Below the pieces are notes generated by a model. That model saw only the letters and a program-made list of their open reading frames with translations. It was not told the origin of the DNA and ran no database searches. Shown here one piece after another: positions 24,970 to 34,451 of a stretch of DNA of 45,771 nucleotides. Position numbers and translations under genes: made by a program. Within the stretch, counting starts at the first letter, position 1; each line of letters begins with the position of its first letter. The DNA comes from Tardiphaga sp. (GTDB taxonomy: Bacteria > Pseudomonadota > Alphaproteobacteria > Rhizobiales > Xanthobacteraceae), in assembly GCA_014377915.1 (NCBI GenBank), contig JACMOT010000225.1:1-45771 (forward strand), given 5' to 3'.

Positions 24970-25869
24970 TCAGCTCAGCGCGCCCGCATGCACCCACCAC
25001 AGCGGGTGCGCAAGCTGGATCGCATGCGCTGCCCGCTGCGCGTCGGCATCATTGGCGAAGATGGCAAAGCAGGTCGCGCCGGAGCCCGACATCCGCGCCA
25101 AGCGCGTGCCTTCGGCTGCGTTCAGCGCGGCAAGTACCTCGCCGATTATCGGCTCGACCTTCAGCGCCGGTGCTTCGAGATCGTTGGTTCCTGCACGGAG
25201 CGCCGCGATCCAGACATCGATCGACGCGCCCTCGCCTGGCCATTTCGGCGCCTTCAGCACGTCGGTCACCCCGACGCGCAATTCGCCGTTCTTCAGGCCG
25301 AGCTCCTTGAAGACATCCTTGGTCGCCACCGGCACCCGCGGATTCACCATCACGCAAGGCAGCCGTGGCAGGCGCAGCGGCAACAGTGTTTCACCAACGC
25401 CGGTCATCACGCAGGACTGTGACTTGAGGCAGACAGGAACGTCGGCACCGGTCAGCCGCGCGACCTCGATCACGCGGGCATCATCGAGTTCAAGCTTGTT
25501 GGTGCGCGCCAGCAGCCGCAAGGCGGCCGCGGCATCGGCCGAACCACCACCAATGCCAGCGGCGACCGGCAGATGCTTGTCGAGTGCGAAGGCGCCGAAG
25601 GTCAGGCCATCGCAGCGCTCGCCGAGCAGTCGCGCAGCCTTGGTGACGAGGTTGTCGGCGTGTTCACCGCATTCCTCCGCGCGAGGTCCGCTTGTCGTCA
25701 GCGTCAAGTCGACACCGGACCGCAGCGTCAGGCGGTCCGCGCAGTCGGCAAACGCCACCACGCTTTCGAGGTCATGATAGCCGTCGACCCGGCGGCCAAC
25801 TACCCGGAGGGTGAGATTGACCTTGGCGCGCGCGTCTTCTTCCAGCGCCGGCATCGACAAACCATCCAT
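24970..25869 (-). CDS. ispE: 4-diphosphocytidyl-2-C-methyl-D-erythritol kinase
   Basis: GHMP kinase of 299 residues in the non-mevalonate isoprenoid pathway; it phosphorylates CDP-methylerythritol. N-terminal ARAKVNLTLRVVGRRVDGYH is the diagnostic IspE start and PVAAGIGGGSADAAAALR is the ATP-binding glycine loop; a C-terminal MSGSGATCF motif completes the set. The ATG at 25869 lies 4 bp after the TPR gene stop, suggesting coupling; an alternative ATG is at 25854. A longer reading from 25935 would overlap the TPR gene. Confidence 0.95.
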   Translation of the reverse strand: MDGLSMPALEEDARAKVNLTLRVVGRRVDGYHDLESVVAFADCADRLTLRSGVDLTLTTSGPRAEECGEHADNLVTKAARLLGERCDGLTFGAFALDKHLPVAAGIGGGSADAAAALRLLARTNKLELDDARVIEVARLTGADVPVCLKSQSCVMTGVGETLLPLRLPRLPCVMVNPRVPVATKDVFKELGLKNGELRVGVTDVLKAPKWPGEGASIDVWIAALRAGTNDLEAPALKVEPIIGEVLAALNAAEGTRLARMSGSGATCFAIFANDADAQRAAHAIQLAHPLWWVHAGALS

Positions 25870-25873
25870 TCGA

Positions 25874-27658
25874 TCAGCCGCCCTTGCCGTCTTCTTTTTT
25901 CTTGTCGGCGGAGGCCGCCGACGGCGTAGCGTCATCCGGCAATCCGTTTTCCATCTTGGCGTCGATCTTCGGCAGTTCTTCTGCTTCCGGCTTCAGATCA
26001 CGCGCATGCTGCCACTGGAATTTGGCTTCCAGGGTGCGGCCGACGCGCCAATAGGCATCGCCGAGATGGTCGTTGATGGTCGGATCTTCCGGCTTCAGGT
26101 CGATGGCACGCTCGAGGTTCTTCACCGCATCCTCGTAATTGCCGATGCGGAAATAGGCCCAGCCGAGCGAGTCGACGATATAGCCATCATCGGGACGCTG
26201 ATCGACGGCGCGCTTGATCATCTTCATGGCGTCGTCGAGGTTGATACCCTGGTCGATCCAGGAATAGCCGAGGTAGTTCAGCACATGCGGCTGCTCGGGC
26301 TGCAGCTCCAGCGCCTTGCGCATGTCAGCCTCGGCCTTGGCCCACTGCTTGGACCTCTCCTGGCAGATGCCACGGAAGTAGTAAGATACCCAGTTCGGCT
26401 TGTCGGACTGCGCGGCCTGAGCCTCGATGCCGAGCGTATAGGTCTCGGCGCATTCGGCGAATTTCTTGCGGCCGCGCTCGATGTTGCCGAGCGCCATGAT
26501 GGCCTCGAGATCCTTCGGATCTTCCTTCACCACGCCCTTGAGAATGGCGATTGCCTCATCGCTGCGGTCGGCGGAGTCCAGATCGGTAGCCTGCTGGATC
26601 TGCGCATTGCGCTTCAGGGCCGAATTGGCCGGCACGCGCTCATAGACCTTGATCGCCATCTGCGGCTTCTTCACCGATTCGTAGAGATCGGCCAGCGACA
26701 ACAACGCCAGCGAATGGTCCGGCTTCAGATAGAGCGCGAGCTGGAGGTAGACCAGGGCGAGACGCTCGCCGCCGCGGCGGGTCAGCGAGGCGCCGATGCC
26801 ATACAGGGCTTCCGCGGCGCCAGCCTGCGCGCTGTCAACCAGCGGCACCAGCTTCTTGCCGGCCTTGGTGTCGCGAATACCTTCAAGAATCAGCGGATGG
26901 CGCGCCAGCTTTTTGTTGAAATTCTCGTAAATGGCCTGCGCCGATGCATCATCCTTGTTGCGAGACGTCCATCGCGCATAGGCGTCGGCAACGCGCAAGG
27001 CGGAATCGTCTAGCTTGTAAGCGCGTTCAAACCGCGCGCCAGCGTCCTTCTGCTTGCCCGCGAGATCGAGCAGCATGCCGGCATGCAGATCCTTGAAGAT
27101 CGGATACCACTCCGGTCCGGCCAGCTTGTCGATGTTGGAAATGGCGGTCTTGCTGTCGCCGGCACCGTAGCTGGCCCAGCCCGACAACAGGACCGCGACG
27201 AGATCGGTGATCGGGCCGCGAACCGACTGGCTGATATTCTGCTGCGCAGCGGCGTATTTTTTCGCCTTGAGATCGCGGACGCCGACCACCAGACGGGCCA
27301 CGCGGTTCGACTTGTCGATGGTCAGAATACGATCCGCGAGCTTCACGGCCTCGTCGATGTCGCCATCGGCGAGCGACGAGATGAAGGCGCGGTCGAGCAA
27401 CTCGTTGTTCTTCGGATCGGTGCGCAGCGCCGAGCGGTAAAACGCAGCGGCGGAGGTCGCATCGCGCTCGACGCTGGCGTGCCGCGCGGCGAGGTAACTG
27501 CCCGCCGTTGTCAGTGATTTCAGATCGGTCTTGTTGGGAAACTGGGCGGCGCTGTCGCCGGCATGATCGGGAGTCTGCGCGAGCAGCGGGCCGGACACCG
27601 CGAGCGCGGCAAAGGTCGCAACGGCAAGCGCCAGGCGATTGAAACGATTGGAAACCAT
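25874..27658 (-). CDS. TPR-repeat protein with signal peptide
   Basis: Protein of 594 residues with an N-terminal signal peptide (core about 8-24, cleavage after LLA) and many tetratricopeptide repeats, clearest from about 350 to 560 (GNYEDAVKNLERAIDLKPED is typical). The last 35 residues are a Lys/Asp-rich, low-complexity tail. TPR arrays bind protein partners; in the periplasm or outer membrane they often serve envelope assembly. It is co-transcribed with ispE, a pairing seen in many alphaproteobacteria, with no known functional link. The ATG at 27658 is supported by the signal peptide. Confidence 0.9.
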   Translation of the reverse strand: MVSNRFNRLALAVATFAALAVSGPLLAQTPDHAGDSAAQFPNKTDLKSLTTAGSYLAARHASVERDATSAAAFYRSALRTDPKNNELLDRAFISSLADGDIDEAVKLADRILTIDKSNRVARLVVGVRDLKAKKYAAAQQNISQSVRGPITDLVAVLLSGWASYGAGDSKTAISNIDKLAGPEWYPIFKDLHAGMLLDLAGKQKDAGARFERAYKLDDSALRVADAYARWTSRNKDDASAQAIYENFNKKLARHPLILEGIRDTKAGKKLVPLVDSAQAGAAEALYGIGASLTRRGGERLALVYLQLALYLKPDHSLALLSLADLYESVKKPQMAIKVYERVPANSALKRNAQIQQATDLDSADRSDEAIAILKGVVKEDPKDLEAIMALGNIERGRKKFAECAETYTLGIEAQAAQSDKPNWVSYYFRGICQERSKQWAKAEADMRKALELQPEQPHVLNYLGYSWIDQGINLDDAMKMIKRAVDQRPDDGYIVDSLGWAYFRIGNYEDAVKNLERAIDLKPEDPTINDHLGDAYWRVGRTLEAKFQWQHARDLKPEAEELPKIDAKMENGLPDDATPSAASADKKKEDGKGG

Positions 27659-27892
27659 AGGGTTCGCCTAGCTCCAGGATTTGTGGGCAGAAATACGAGA
27701 CGGGCTAGAATGCGCATCTGTCCCGGCAGCATCAAACCAACTGACAATGCCGGGTTTGGCGTTCAATCGCAAGGATCGGCGGCCATCCCGGAAGGCCCTG
27801 TAAAACAGCTTCCCGGCTATCGAACCGCGCCATCTTTCCTGAAAACCCTTTCAGTGTGGCGGTATCGTGACCGGCGGCACGCCCGGGACGAG

Positions 27893-27924
27893 GCCGCCGC
27901 TCACGCAATCGTGGTCGCGGCGGC
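27893..27924 (-). terminator. hairpin directly after the ETF-QO stop
   Basis: GCCGCCGC (27893-27900) and GCGGCGGC (27917-27924) form an 8-bp GC stem around a 16-nt loop, one base beyond the ETF-QO stop codon. There is no T-run downstream, so intrinsic termination would be weak. Confidence 0.4.
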
Positions 27925-27925
27925 G

Positions 27926-29584
27926 CTACATCGCCTCGTAATTCGGGCCGCCACCACCTTCCGGGGGAACCCAGGTGATGTTGCCGTTGGGGTCCTTCAC
28001 GTCGCAGGTTTTGCAGTGAACGCAATTCTGCGCATTGATCTGGAAGCGCGGTCCGGTGCTTTCCTCGACCCATTCATAAACGCCTGCCGGGCAGTACCGG
28101 TTCGACGGACCGGCGAACACGTCGTGCTCCGAGGTCTTCTGCAGTTCCAGGTCGGCGACCTTGAGATGGATCGGCTGATCTTCCTCATGATTGGTATTCG
28201 ACAGAAACACCGAGGACAGCCTGTCGAAGGTCAGCTTGCCGTCCGGCTTCGGATAGGCGATCGGCTGGTAGTCCTTCGCCGGCTTCAACGTCTTGCGATC
28301 CGGCTTGGCATGGGACTGGGTGCCGAACAGCGAGAAGCCGAAGGTGTTGCACCACATGTCGAAGCCGCCGAGCGCATTGCCGAACAGGGTACCGAACTTC
28401 GACCATAACGGCTTTGCATTGCGGACCGGGAACAGATCCTTGCCAATCGAAGAAGACCGCCAGCCGTTTTCATAGTCGACCAGCTCATCATTGGCGCGGC
28501 CGGCCTGCAGTGCGACAGAGATGTGCTCCGCCGCCTGCATGCCGCTGGCCATCGCATTATGCACGCCCTTGATGCGCGGCACGTTGACGAAGCCCGCGGC
28601 GCAGCCGATCAGCGCGCCGCCGGGGAAGGTCAGGCGCGGCACTGACTGATAGCCGCCTTCGGTGATGGCGCGTGAGCCGTAAGCCAGGCGCTTGGCGCCG
28701 GCAAAAGTGTCGCGGATCAGCGGGTGGGTCTTGAAACGCTGGAATTCCTCGAACGGATAGAGGTACGGATTTTCGTAGTTCAGGTGAAGCACGAAGCCGA
28801 CGGCGACCAGATTGTCGTCGTAGTGATAGAGGAACGAGCCGCCGCCGGTGCCATTGTCGAGCGGCCAGCCAAACGAGTGCTGCACCGTACCTTTCTTGTG
28901 CTTGGCCGGATCGATCTGCCAGATTTCCTTGAGGCCGATGCCGAACTTGCCGGGCTCGCAATCCTTGTCGAGCGCGAATTTGGCGATCAGCTGCTTGGTC
29001 AGGCTGCCGCGCGCGCCTTCGGCGAACAGCGTGTACTTGCCGAGCAGTTCCATGCCGCGGGTGAACGAATCCTTCGGCTTGCCGTCGCGGCCGACGCCCA
29101 TGTCGCCGGTGGCGATACCGCGTACCGCGCCTTTCTCGTCGTACAGCGTTTCAGCGGCGGCAAAGCCGGGATAGATCTCGACGCCAAGCGCCTCGGCTTT
29201 CGCACCGAGCCAGCGCGTCACCATGCCCAGCGAGGTGATGTAGCAATGATCGTTGTGCATCAGCGGCGGCAGCAGGAAACCCGGCAGCTTGAAGCCGCCG
29301 GTCTTGGTCATGAAGAAGAACTGGTCGTCCTTGACCTGGGTCTTCAGCGGGCAATCGGCGTCCTCGCGCCAGTCCGGGATCAATTGGTCGAGCGACGCCG
29401 GATCGATCACCGCGCCGGACAGGATGTGTGCTCCGACTTCCGACCCCTTCTCGACCACCACGACCGAGAGTTCCGCGTTGAGTTGTTTCAGCCGGATCGC
29501 GGCAGCCAGACCCGATGGGCCGGCGCCAATGATGACGACGTCGAATTCCATGGACTCGCGCGGCGGAAGTTCTTCGCTGCTCAT
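27926..29584 (-). CDS. electron transfer flavoprotein-ubiquinone oxidoreductase
   Basis: Membrane-associated flavoprotein of 552 residues that passes electrons from ETF to ubiquinone, serving fatty-acid and amino-acid oxidation. FAD-binding VVIIGAGPSGLAAAIRL is near the N-terminus. The C-terminal 4Fe-4S domain shows YCPAGVYEW followed by NCVHCKTCDVKDPNGN, giving all four cluster Cys, and ends with the family's GGGGPNYEAM. Length matches bacterial and mitochondrial ETF-QO. The start ATG at 29584 has AGAG upstream. It probably receives electrons from acyl-CoA dehydrogenases, though the AidB-like protein at 6385 is not a proven partner. Confidence 0.95.
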   Translation of the reverse strand: MSSEELPPRESMEFDVVIIGAGPSGLAAAIRLKQLNAELSVVVVEKGSEVGAHILSGAVIDPASLDQLIPDWREDADCPLKTQVKDDQFFFMTKTGGFKLPGFLLPPLMHNDHCYITSLGMVTRWLGAKAEALGVEIYPGFAAAETLYDEKGAVRGIATGDMGVGRDGKPKDSFTRGMELLGKYTLFAEGARGSLTKQLIAKFALDKDCEPGKFGIGLKEIWQIDPAKHKKGTVQHSFGWPLDNGTGGGSFLYHYDDNLVAVGFVLHLNYENPYLYPFEEFQRFKTHPLIRDTFAGAKRLAYGSRAITEGGYQSVPRLTFPGGALIGCAAGFVNVPRIKGVHNAMASGMQAAEHISVALQAGRANDELVDYENGWRSSSIGKDLFPVRNAKPLWSKFGTLFGNALGGFDMWCNTFGFSLFGTQSHAKPDRKTLKPAKDYQPIAYPKPDGKLTFDRLSSVFLSNTNHEEDQPIHLKVADLELQKTSEHDVFAGPSNRYCPAGVYEWVEESTGPRFQINAQNCVHCKTCDVKDPNGNITWVPPEGGGGPNYEAM

Positions 29585-29712
29585 AATTTAATCTCTTTGA
29601 CCCGTTCAGAACGCTTCTAGGAGATGTTGTTTCCGATTTTTTCGGGAAGAACAACCATCGAATGCCGCCGGGCACCGTTTCGCCGGCGGGCAAAATGCCC
29701 TAGATTGCCGGA

Positions 29713-30558
29713 ATGCCCACCCTGTCGCCTGAACCCGCGCCGAGCATTGCGCAATTGCTGGCCTTTTACCTCGAAGCCGGGGTTGATTGCGCCCTGATGG
29801 ATGAGCCGGTCAACCGGCTCGCCGATATCGACGTGGCCCCCGCCCTACCGGCTGCTGAAGCCACGTCAAAACGTCCGGTACTGGCGTCGATGAAGCCGAC
29901 CACGCCGGCGCGACCGCCAGCCAAGGTCGAAGTCGCCCCCGAAGTGGCGATCGCCGCCGCCCGCGAGGTGGCGGGTGCGGCGCCGACGCTGGAGGCCCTG
30001 CACGCCACGCTGAAGAATTTCGAGGGCTGCGCCCTGAAATCGACCGCCACGCAACTGGTGTTCGCCGCCGGCAATCCGCAGGCGCGCATCATGTTTGTCG
30101 GCGAGACGCCCGGCCGCGACGAGGACATCGAGGGTCTGCCGTTTGTCGGCCCGCCGGGCAAGCTGCTCGACCGGATGATGGCCGCCATCGGGCTCGACCG
30201 CAGTACCGTCTATATCGCCAATGTTATTCCATGGCGACCGCCGGGCAACCGCACGCCGACGCCACAGGAGACGCAGATCTGCCTGCCGTTCATCCAGCGC
30301 CAGATCGAACTGGTCAATCCGGACATCCTGGTGACGCTGGGCAACCCTGCGACCCAGACCCTGCTGCGGACGAAGGACGGCATCATGAAATCGCGCGGGC
30401 GCTGGGTCGATTACGACACCGGCACGCGAAAAATCCGCGCCATTGCCAGCTTCCACCCGGAATATCTGCTGCGCTCACCGGGCTACAAGCGAATGGCCTG
30501 GGTCGATCTGCGCTTGATCGCCAAGGCGCTGCAGGCATTGCCCGCTAGCGGCGCCTGA
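29713..30558 (+). CDS. uracil-DNA glycosylase, family 4-like, lacking two Fe-S Cys
   Basis: Repair enzyme of 281 residues that removes uracil from DNA. After a disordered Ala/Pro-rich N-terminal 90 residues come the family motifs: GETPGRDEDIEGLPFVGPPG (130-149), WRPPGNRTPTPQE (174-186) and HPEYLLRSP. The four cluster-ligand positions of family 4 (spacing 3/68/16) fall on Phe103, Cys106, Trp174 and Cys190, so two ligands are absent and a normal 4Fe-4S cluster is unlikely. The ATG at 29713 has a weak ribosome site. It abuts the convergent membrane-protein gene stop to stop with no gap. Confidence 0.88.
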   Translation: MPTLSPEPAPSIAQLLAFYLEAGVDCALMDEPVNRLADIDVAPALPAAEATSKRPVLASMKPTTPARPPAKVEVAPEVAIAAAREVAGAAPTLEALHATLKNFEGCALKSTATQLVFAAGNPQARIMFVGETPGRDEDIEGLPFVGPPGKLLDRMMAAIGLDRSTVYIANVIPWRPPGNRTPTPQETQICLPFIQRQIELVNPDILVTLGNPATQTLLRTKDGIMKSRGRWVDYDTGTRKIRAIASFHPEYLLRSPGYKRMAWVDLRLIAKALQALPASGA

Positions 30559-32067
30559 CTATGGCGCCTTCGGCCGCACGATGGCCCAGCCGATCCGCAG
30601 CGCCGGCTGCCGGCCGTTGACCAGACGATCGAACGCGCGCGGCACTTCCGGGGCGAGGCCCGGGAAGCGCACGGCGATATCTTCCGGCGGCGTGCCGACC
30701 GTATCCGCCGCGCGCCACACCACGACACCGCCGGTCTCGGCAAAGCTTTGCGGGGTGATCCATGGCGTGCGGGACGGCGTGGCATCGAGCAGCACGTGCG
30801 GTCGCGCCGGCCCCATGCCGATCAGCGAGGCCAATTGAGGGTCGCCGGCAGCGGCCTGCAGTTTCTGGCCGGTGCGGCGCTCGAAGCTTTCACCAAAGAA
30901 GCGGCCGATCTCGTTTGCCGGCAGCGCGGTGTCAACCTCGCGGTTGCTGATCCAGGGCTGGATCAGCAGGCTGGCAAAGGCTGCCAGCGCCGGCGCGACA
31001 ATGGCGAAGGCCCAGACCTTGCGCAGCACCTGCTGACGCCGCAGCAGGATCAGGTCGCCCGATGCCACCACCACCGCCAGCCCCGCCATCATCAGCGCGA
31101 TGCCGGCGCCGCCGGCGACCCGATCGAAGCCGTACAGGACCGCCAACAGGCCGCCGAGCAGGCCCGGCGCCAGCGCGAAGAAATACACGTAGCGCCGCGC
31201 CAGCGGATCGACCGGCGGGCGGAAGATCACCTGCGCATCCTCGGGCCGGCGTACCAGCCAGCCCCAGTTCATCGCGGTCAGCACGATCACCCCGGCCAGC
31301 ATCGCCAGCAGCCCGCCGAGCAGCAGGCCGCCATGCTGTGCCCTGCCCGCGAGGTCAATCGCCGCGGGCAACGCCGGCACCACGATGGCATCGGCGCGGA
31401 TCACCCACATCAGATAAGGCAAAGCCAGCACCACAATCACCAGCAGTGCGAACAGAGGATCGAACGACGTCAGATTGCGGCGGCCCCGCGCGGTGGCCAG
31501 GCCAAAGGCGACCGGGAGCCACAGCAGCCACATCGCGCTGGACGTCGTGAGCAGCAGCAGCCCAGCCTCGATCGACAGCGCAAACCAGGCGTTGCGCCGG
31601 CCCTCACCGATCGCCAGCCAGGCATGCAGCAACAACATCGACCACAGCGGTCGCGCCAGCACCAGCGGTCCGAATTCGACCCCCGGCGAACTGAACGCCG
31701 TGACCGTCATGGTCAGCAGCACCACAAGCACCGCCTGCGGGCCGCCGACCATGTTGCGCGCCAGATAGAACAGCGCGCGACAGGTCGCGATGAAACACAG
31801 CTGCGCCAGAAGATAGACGCCGAAAATATGATTGCCGGCGGCGCGGAAGGCGATATCGGCGAGCCAGAAGGCGAGCGGCGGGCCAAGGTCGGTACCGACC
31901 TGATATTCGCGGCCATAGGCCAGCACGGTGGCGAGATCGCCGGGCGGGCCGCGGTACAGCAGCAACGGCACCACCAGCCAGATCGCGGCCTGGCACAGCA
32001 CGACGATCCAGAACACCAGGCGCGGCCGGGCGCGGATCAGTTCGACGATCAGGGAGGTGAAACGCAT
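30559..32067 (-). CDS. GT39/ArnT-like polytopic membrane protein
   Basis: Membrane protein of 502 residues with roughly ten or more TM segments and a soluble C-terminal part of about 120 residues. The ATG at 32067 (MRFTSLIVELIRARP...) starts at the first membrane domain; longer readings in this frame cover the RNase HII gene and are spurious. After TM1 a loop reads GREYQVGTDLGPPLAFWL, resembling the first periplasmic loop of dolichyl-phosphate-mannose-type glycosyltransferases (GT39, ArnT). The role would be transfer of a sugar from a lipid carrier to an envelope acceptor; donor and acceptor are unknown. 80 bp downstream of rnhB on the same strand. Confidence 0.8.
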   Translation of the reverse strand: MRFTSLIVELIRARPRLVFWIVVLCQAAIWLVVPLLLYRGPPGDLATVLAYGREYQVGTDLGPPLAFWLADIAFRAAGNHIFGVYLLAQLCFIATCRALFYLARNMVGGPQAVLVVLLTMTVTAFSSPGVEFGPLVLARPLWSMLLLHAWLAIGEGRRNAWFALSIEAGLLLLTTSSAMWLLWLPVAFGLATARGRRNLTSFDPLFALLVIVVLALPYLMWVIRADAIVVPALPAAIDLAGRAQHGGLLLGGLLAMLAGVIVLTAMNWGWLVRRPEDAQVIFRPPVDPLARRYVYFFALAPGLLGGLLAVLYGFDRVAGGAGIALMMAGLAVVVASGDLILLRRQQVLRKVWAFAIVAPALAAFASLLIQPWISNREVDTALPANEIGRFFGESFERRTGQKLQAAAGDPQLASLIGMGPARPHVLLDATPSRTPWITPQSFAETGGVVVWRAADTVGTPPEDIAVRFPGLAPEVPRAFDRLVNGRQPALRIGWAIVRPKAP

Positions 32068-32147
32068 CAAGCGTGGGCCAGCCAACGGGAGTTCGGGCGT
32101 GCTTGTGTGATAAAGCGCGCCGACGGACGAGGCAACCGAGCAGCGCG

Positions 32148-32879
32148 CTAGGCCGACGCCTCGATCACAACCGCGGTCTCCCGCGGCAGCTGGGCGTCCA
32201 GCGCAATGTCCTGATGCCTGGCGCGGGCCGCGGCCACCGGCGCGAACAGGCGACGATGATGGACGCTGGGGCCTAGTTCGGTCAATGCCGCCAGGTGCTG
32301 CGGCACCCCATAGCCCTTGTGGACTTCGAAACCGTAGCCGGGGCAATCCTCCGCCAGTCGGCACATCAGCCGGTCGCGCGACACTTTGGCCAGGATCGAG
32401 GCCGCGGCAATCGACAGAATGAGGCCGTCGCCGCCGATCACCGGCTCGCAGCCGCAACCGATATCGATCCTGTCGCGTCCATCGACGAAGACGTGCTTCG
32501 GCGCCTCCGGCAGCGCATGTACCGCGCGCGCCAGCGCCCACAGCGAGGCGCGAAGGATATTGTCCCGATCGATCCGGGCCGGCGAGGCATAGGCCACGGC
32601 GAAGGACGCGGTGGCGCAGATCTCCTCGAACAATTCCTCGCGCCTGGCAGCGGTGAGCCGCTTGGAATCATCGAGGCCTTTCGGAATGCGCTTCGGATCG
32701 AGAATCACGGCAGCAGCGACCACCGGTCCTGCCAGCGGACCTCTGCCGGCCTCGTCGCAACCTGCCACCGGCCAGACGCCGCTTTTCAGCAGCGCGCGTT
32801 CACGGGTGAAGCTCGGCGGTTTGAAAGCGATCGCCGGCTTGCGCGGCTTGGGCTGGTCGGGGGCTGGGGGGCGAATCAT
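32148..32879 (-). CDS. rnhB: ribonuclease HII
   Basis: Ribonuclease of 243 residues that cleaves RNA in RNA-DNA hybrids and single ribonucleotides in DNA. The [12 protein letters not shown] motif near residue 40 gives the first catalytic Asp and Glu; HVFVDGRD and KVSRDRLM supply the other acidic residues. The ATG at 32879 (MIRPPAPDQ...) is preferred over one 66 bp upstream, which would add an unconserved stretch. The first 40 residues are a basic, Pro-rich extension common in rhizobial homologues. Confidence 0.94.
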   Translation of the reverse strand: MIRPPAPDQPKPRKPAIAFKPPSFTRERALLKSGVWPVAGCDEAGRGPLAGPVVAAAVILDPKRIPKGLDDSKRLTAARREELFEEICATASFAVAYASPARIDRDNILRASLWALARAVHALPEAPKHVFVDGRDRIDIGCGCEPVIGGDGLILSIAAASILAKVSRDRLMCRLAEDCPGYGFEVHKGYGVPQHLAALTELGPSVHHRRLFAPVAAARARHQDIALDAQLPRETAVVIEASA

Positions 32880-32957
32880 GCCGCGATCGTGCTGAACGGC
32901 GTCGACCCGCGCAACCGGGAACCTGCGGCCGTACCCATTCTTCACCGGCGATCGGGC

Positions 32958-33036
32958 GAGGGGAGCCCGCGTGGCTCACGAACTCCCCTCCACCCGCATG
33001 CGCTGCGCAGGCACCCTCGGAAGCGACGAGGGGCCA
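32958..33036. repeat. degenerate palindromic repeat between rnhB and the radical SAM gene
   Basis: GAGGGGAG (32958-32965) pairs with CTCCCCTC (32983-32990), followed by CACCCGCATGCGCTGCGCAG and CACCCTC. The order of blocks resembles the inner part of the 19361 and 23063 elements, with the outer arms lost or diverged. Confidence 0.5.
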
Positions 33037-33113
33037 AGTCCTGGCAGCGAATTTCATCTCATCCCTGCCCCGCGCTGGCGTCGAGTGGGATTTTCGCTCC
33101 GTCCTTCAAATTC

Positions 33114-34277
33114 CTAGAACAGGCTCAATTGCTGGGCCGGCTTGCTCAGCCGGATGAAATGATCCGTCGTCAGCTTCGAACGGCGTTTGTTGAGGCCGAG
33201 CCTGGCCGCGGCGATCTCGAAGCGGCGGCCGATCATCCAGGCCATCGGGCCGGTACCCTTCATCCTAGTACCCCATTGCGAGTCGTAGTCGCGGCCGCCG
33301 CGCATGTCGCGGATCAGCGTGAAAACGTGGCGGTAGCGGTCCGGATAATTGGCCATCAGCCATTCCCGGAACAGGTCGCGGACCTCGAGCGGCAGCCGCA
33401 GCAGCACATAGCTGGCCTCCTTGACGCCAGCATGCGCGGCCGCGTCAAGGATGCGCTCGATCTCGGCATCGTTGAGCGCCGGGATCACTGGTGCCACCAT
33501 CACCGTGGTCGGAATGCCGGCCTCGGACAATTGCCGTAACGCTTCCAGCCGCCTCGCAGGCGACGACGCCCGTGGCTCCATGGTGCGCGACAGTTGCGGA
33601 TCCAGCGAGGTGACGGAGATCGCCACCTTGACGAGGTTGCGCTTAGCCATCCGCGCCAGAATATCGATATCGCGGGTGACCAGGGCCGATTTGGTAACAA
33701 TGCCGACCGGGTGCGAAGCGCGCTCCAGCACTTCGAGCATGCCGCGCATCACTTTATGCTCGCGCTCGATCGGCTGGTACGGATCGGTGTTGGTGCCGAT
33801 CGCGATCATCTTCGGCTCGTAGTCCGGCGCCGCCAGCTCCTTCTCCAGGAGCGCCGGCGCGTCCGGCTTCACGAACAGCTTGGATTCAAAATCGAGGCCG
33901 GGCGACAGGCCGAGAAAGGCGTGGCTCGGCCGCGCGAAGCAATAGACGCAACCATGCTCGCAGCCGCGATAGGGATTGATCGAGCGATCGAAGCCGATAT
34001 CTGGCGACTCGTTACGGGTGATGACCTTTCGCGCGGTGTCCACCGCGACGGTGGTCTTGAAGGCCGGCAGGTCGTCGAGGCTCTGCCAGCCGTCATCGAA
34101 GGCGACCCGGGCTTCGGCCTCGAAGCGGCCGCTGTCATTGGACTGAGCGCCGCGGCCGCGCCGTCGTTGCTTCTCGATCGCTACGGCGATCTCGGGAAAA
34201 GGCGAAGGCACACCCGCCGGTTCGGAGGGCGCCGTGACCGGCGGGTGCTTGATGGCGGCAGCATTTTTGCGACTCAT
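33114..34277 (-). CDS. PA0069-family radical SAM protein
   Basis: Protein of 387 residues with a radical SAM cluster motif C-x3-C-x2-C (GCEHGCVYCFARP), distantly related to spore photoproduct lyase (SplB). Conserved family segments include NESPDIGFDRSINPYRG just before the motif, GTNTDPYQPIE and the C-terminal helix-rich part. The first 60 residues are low-complexity and basic. The reaction of the PA0069 family is unknown to me. The ATG at 34277 has only a weak ribosome site. The synteny with rnhB recurs in alphaproteobacteria. Confidence 0.9.
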   Translation of the reverse strand: MSRKNAAAIKHPPVTAPSEPAGVPSPFPEIAVAIEKQRRRGRGAQSNDSGRFEAEARVAFDDGWQSLDDLPAFKTTVAVDTARKVITRNESPDIGFDRSINPYRGCEHGCVYCFARPSHAFLGLSPGLDFESKLFVKPDAPALLEKELAAPDYEPKMIAIGTNTDPYQPIEREHKVMRGMLEVLERASHPVGIVTKSALVTRDIDILARMAKRNLVKVAISVTSLDPQLSRTMEPRASSPARRLEALRQLSEAGIPTTVMVAPVIPALNDAEIERILDAAAHAGVKEASYVLLRLPLEVRDLFREWLMANYPDRYRHVFTLIRDMRGGRDYDSQWGTRMKGTGPMAWMIGRRFEIAAARLGLNKRRSKLTTDHFIRLSKPAQQLSLF

Positions 34278-34451
34278 GCCACCAGGATAGCGGCGCGAAG
34301 GAACAAATCAAGAACATAAATTAATTAGCGTCACTCGGGCGTGGTGTGCAATCTCGCACCAATGCTTGCGGGTTCAATTCTGCGGAAGTCGTACGGATAT
34401 GTAACCACAAAGTGGTGTAACTCTGTCGAAGCCAATCATCAAAGGTAATAT

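Noticed and set aside
30748..32151. 467-codon open frame on the plus strand
   Set aside because: It is antisense to the GT39-like gene and its product is almost entirely Arg, Gln, His and Asp, the usual mirror of a GC-rich hydrophobic membrane protein gene.
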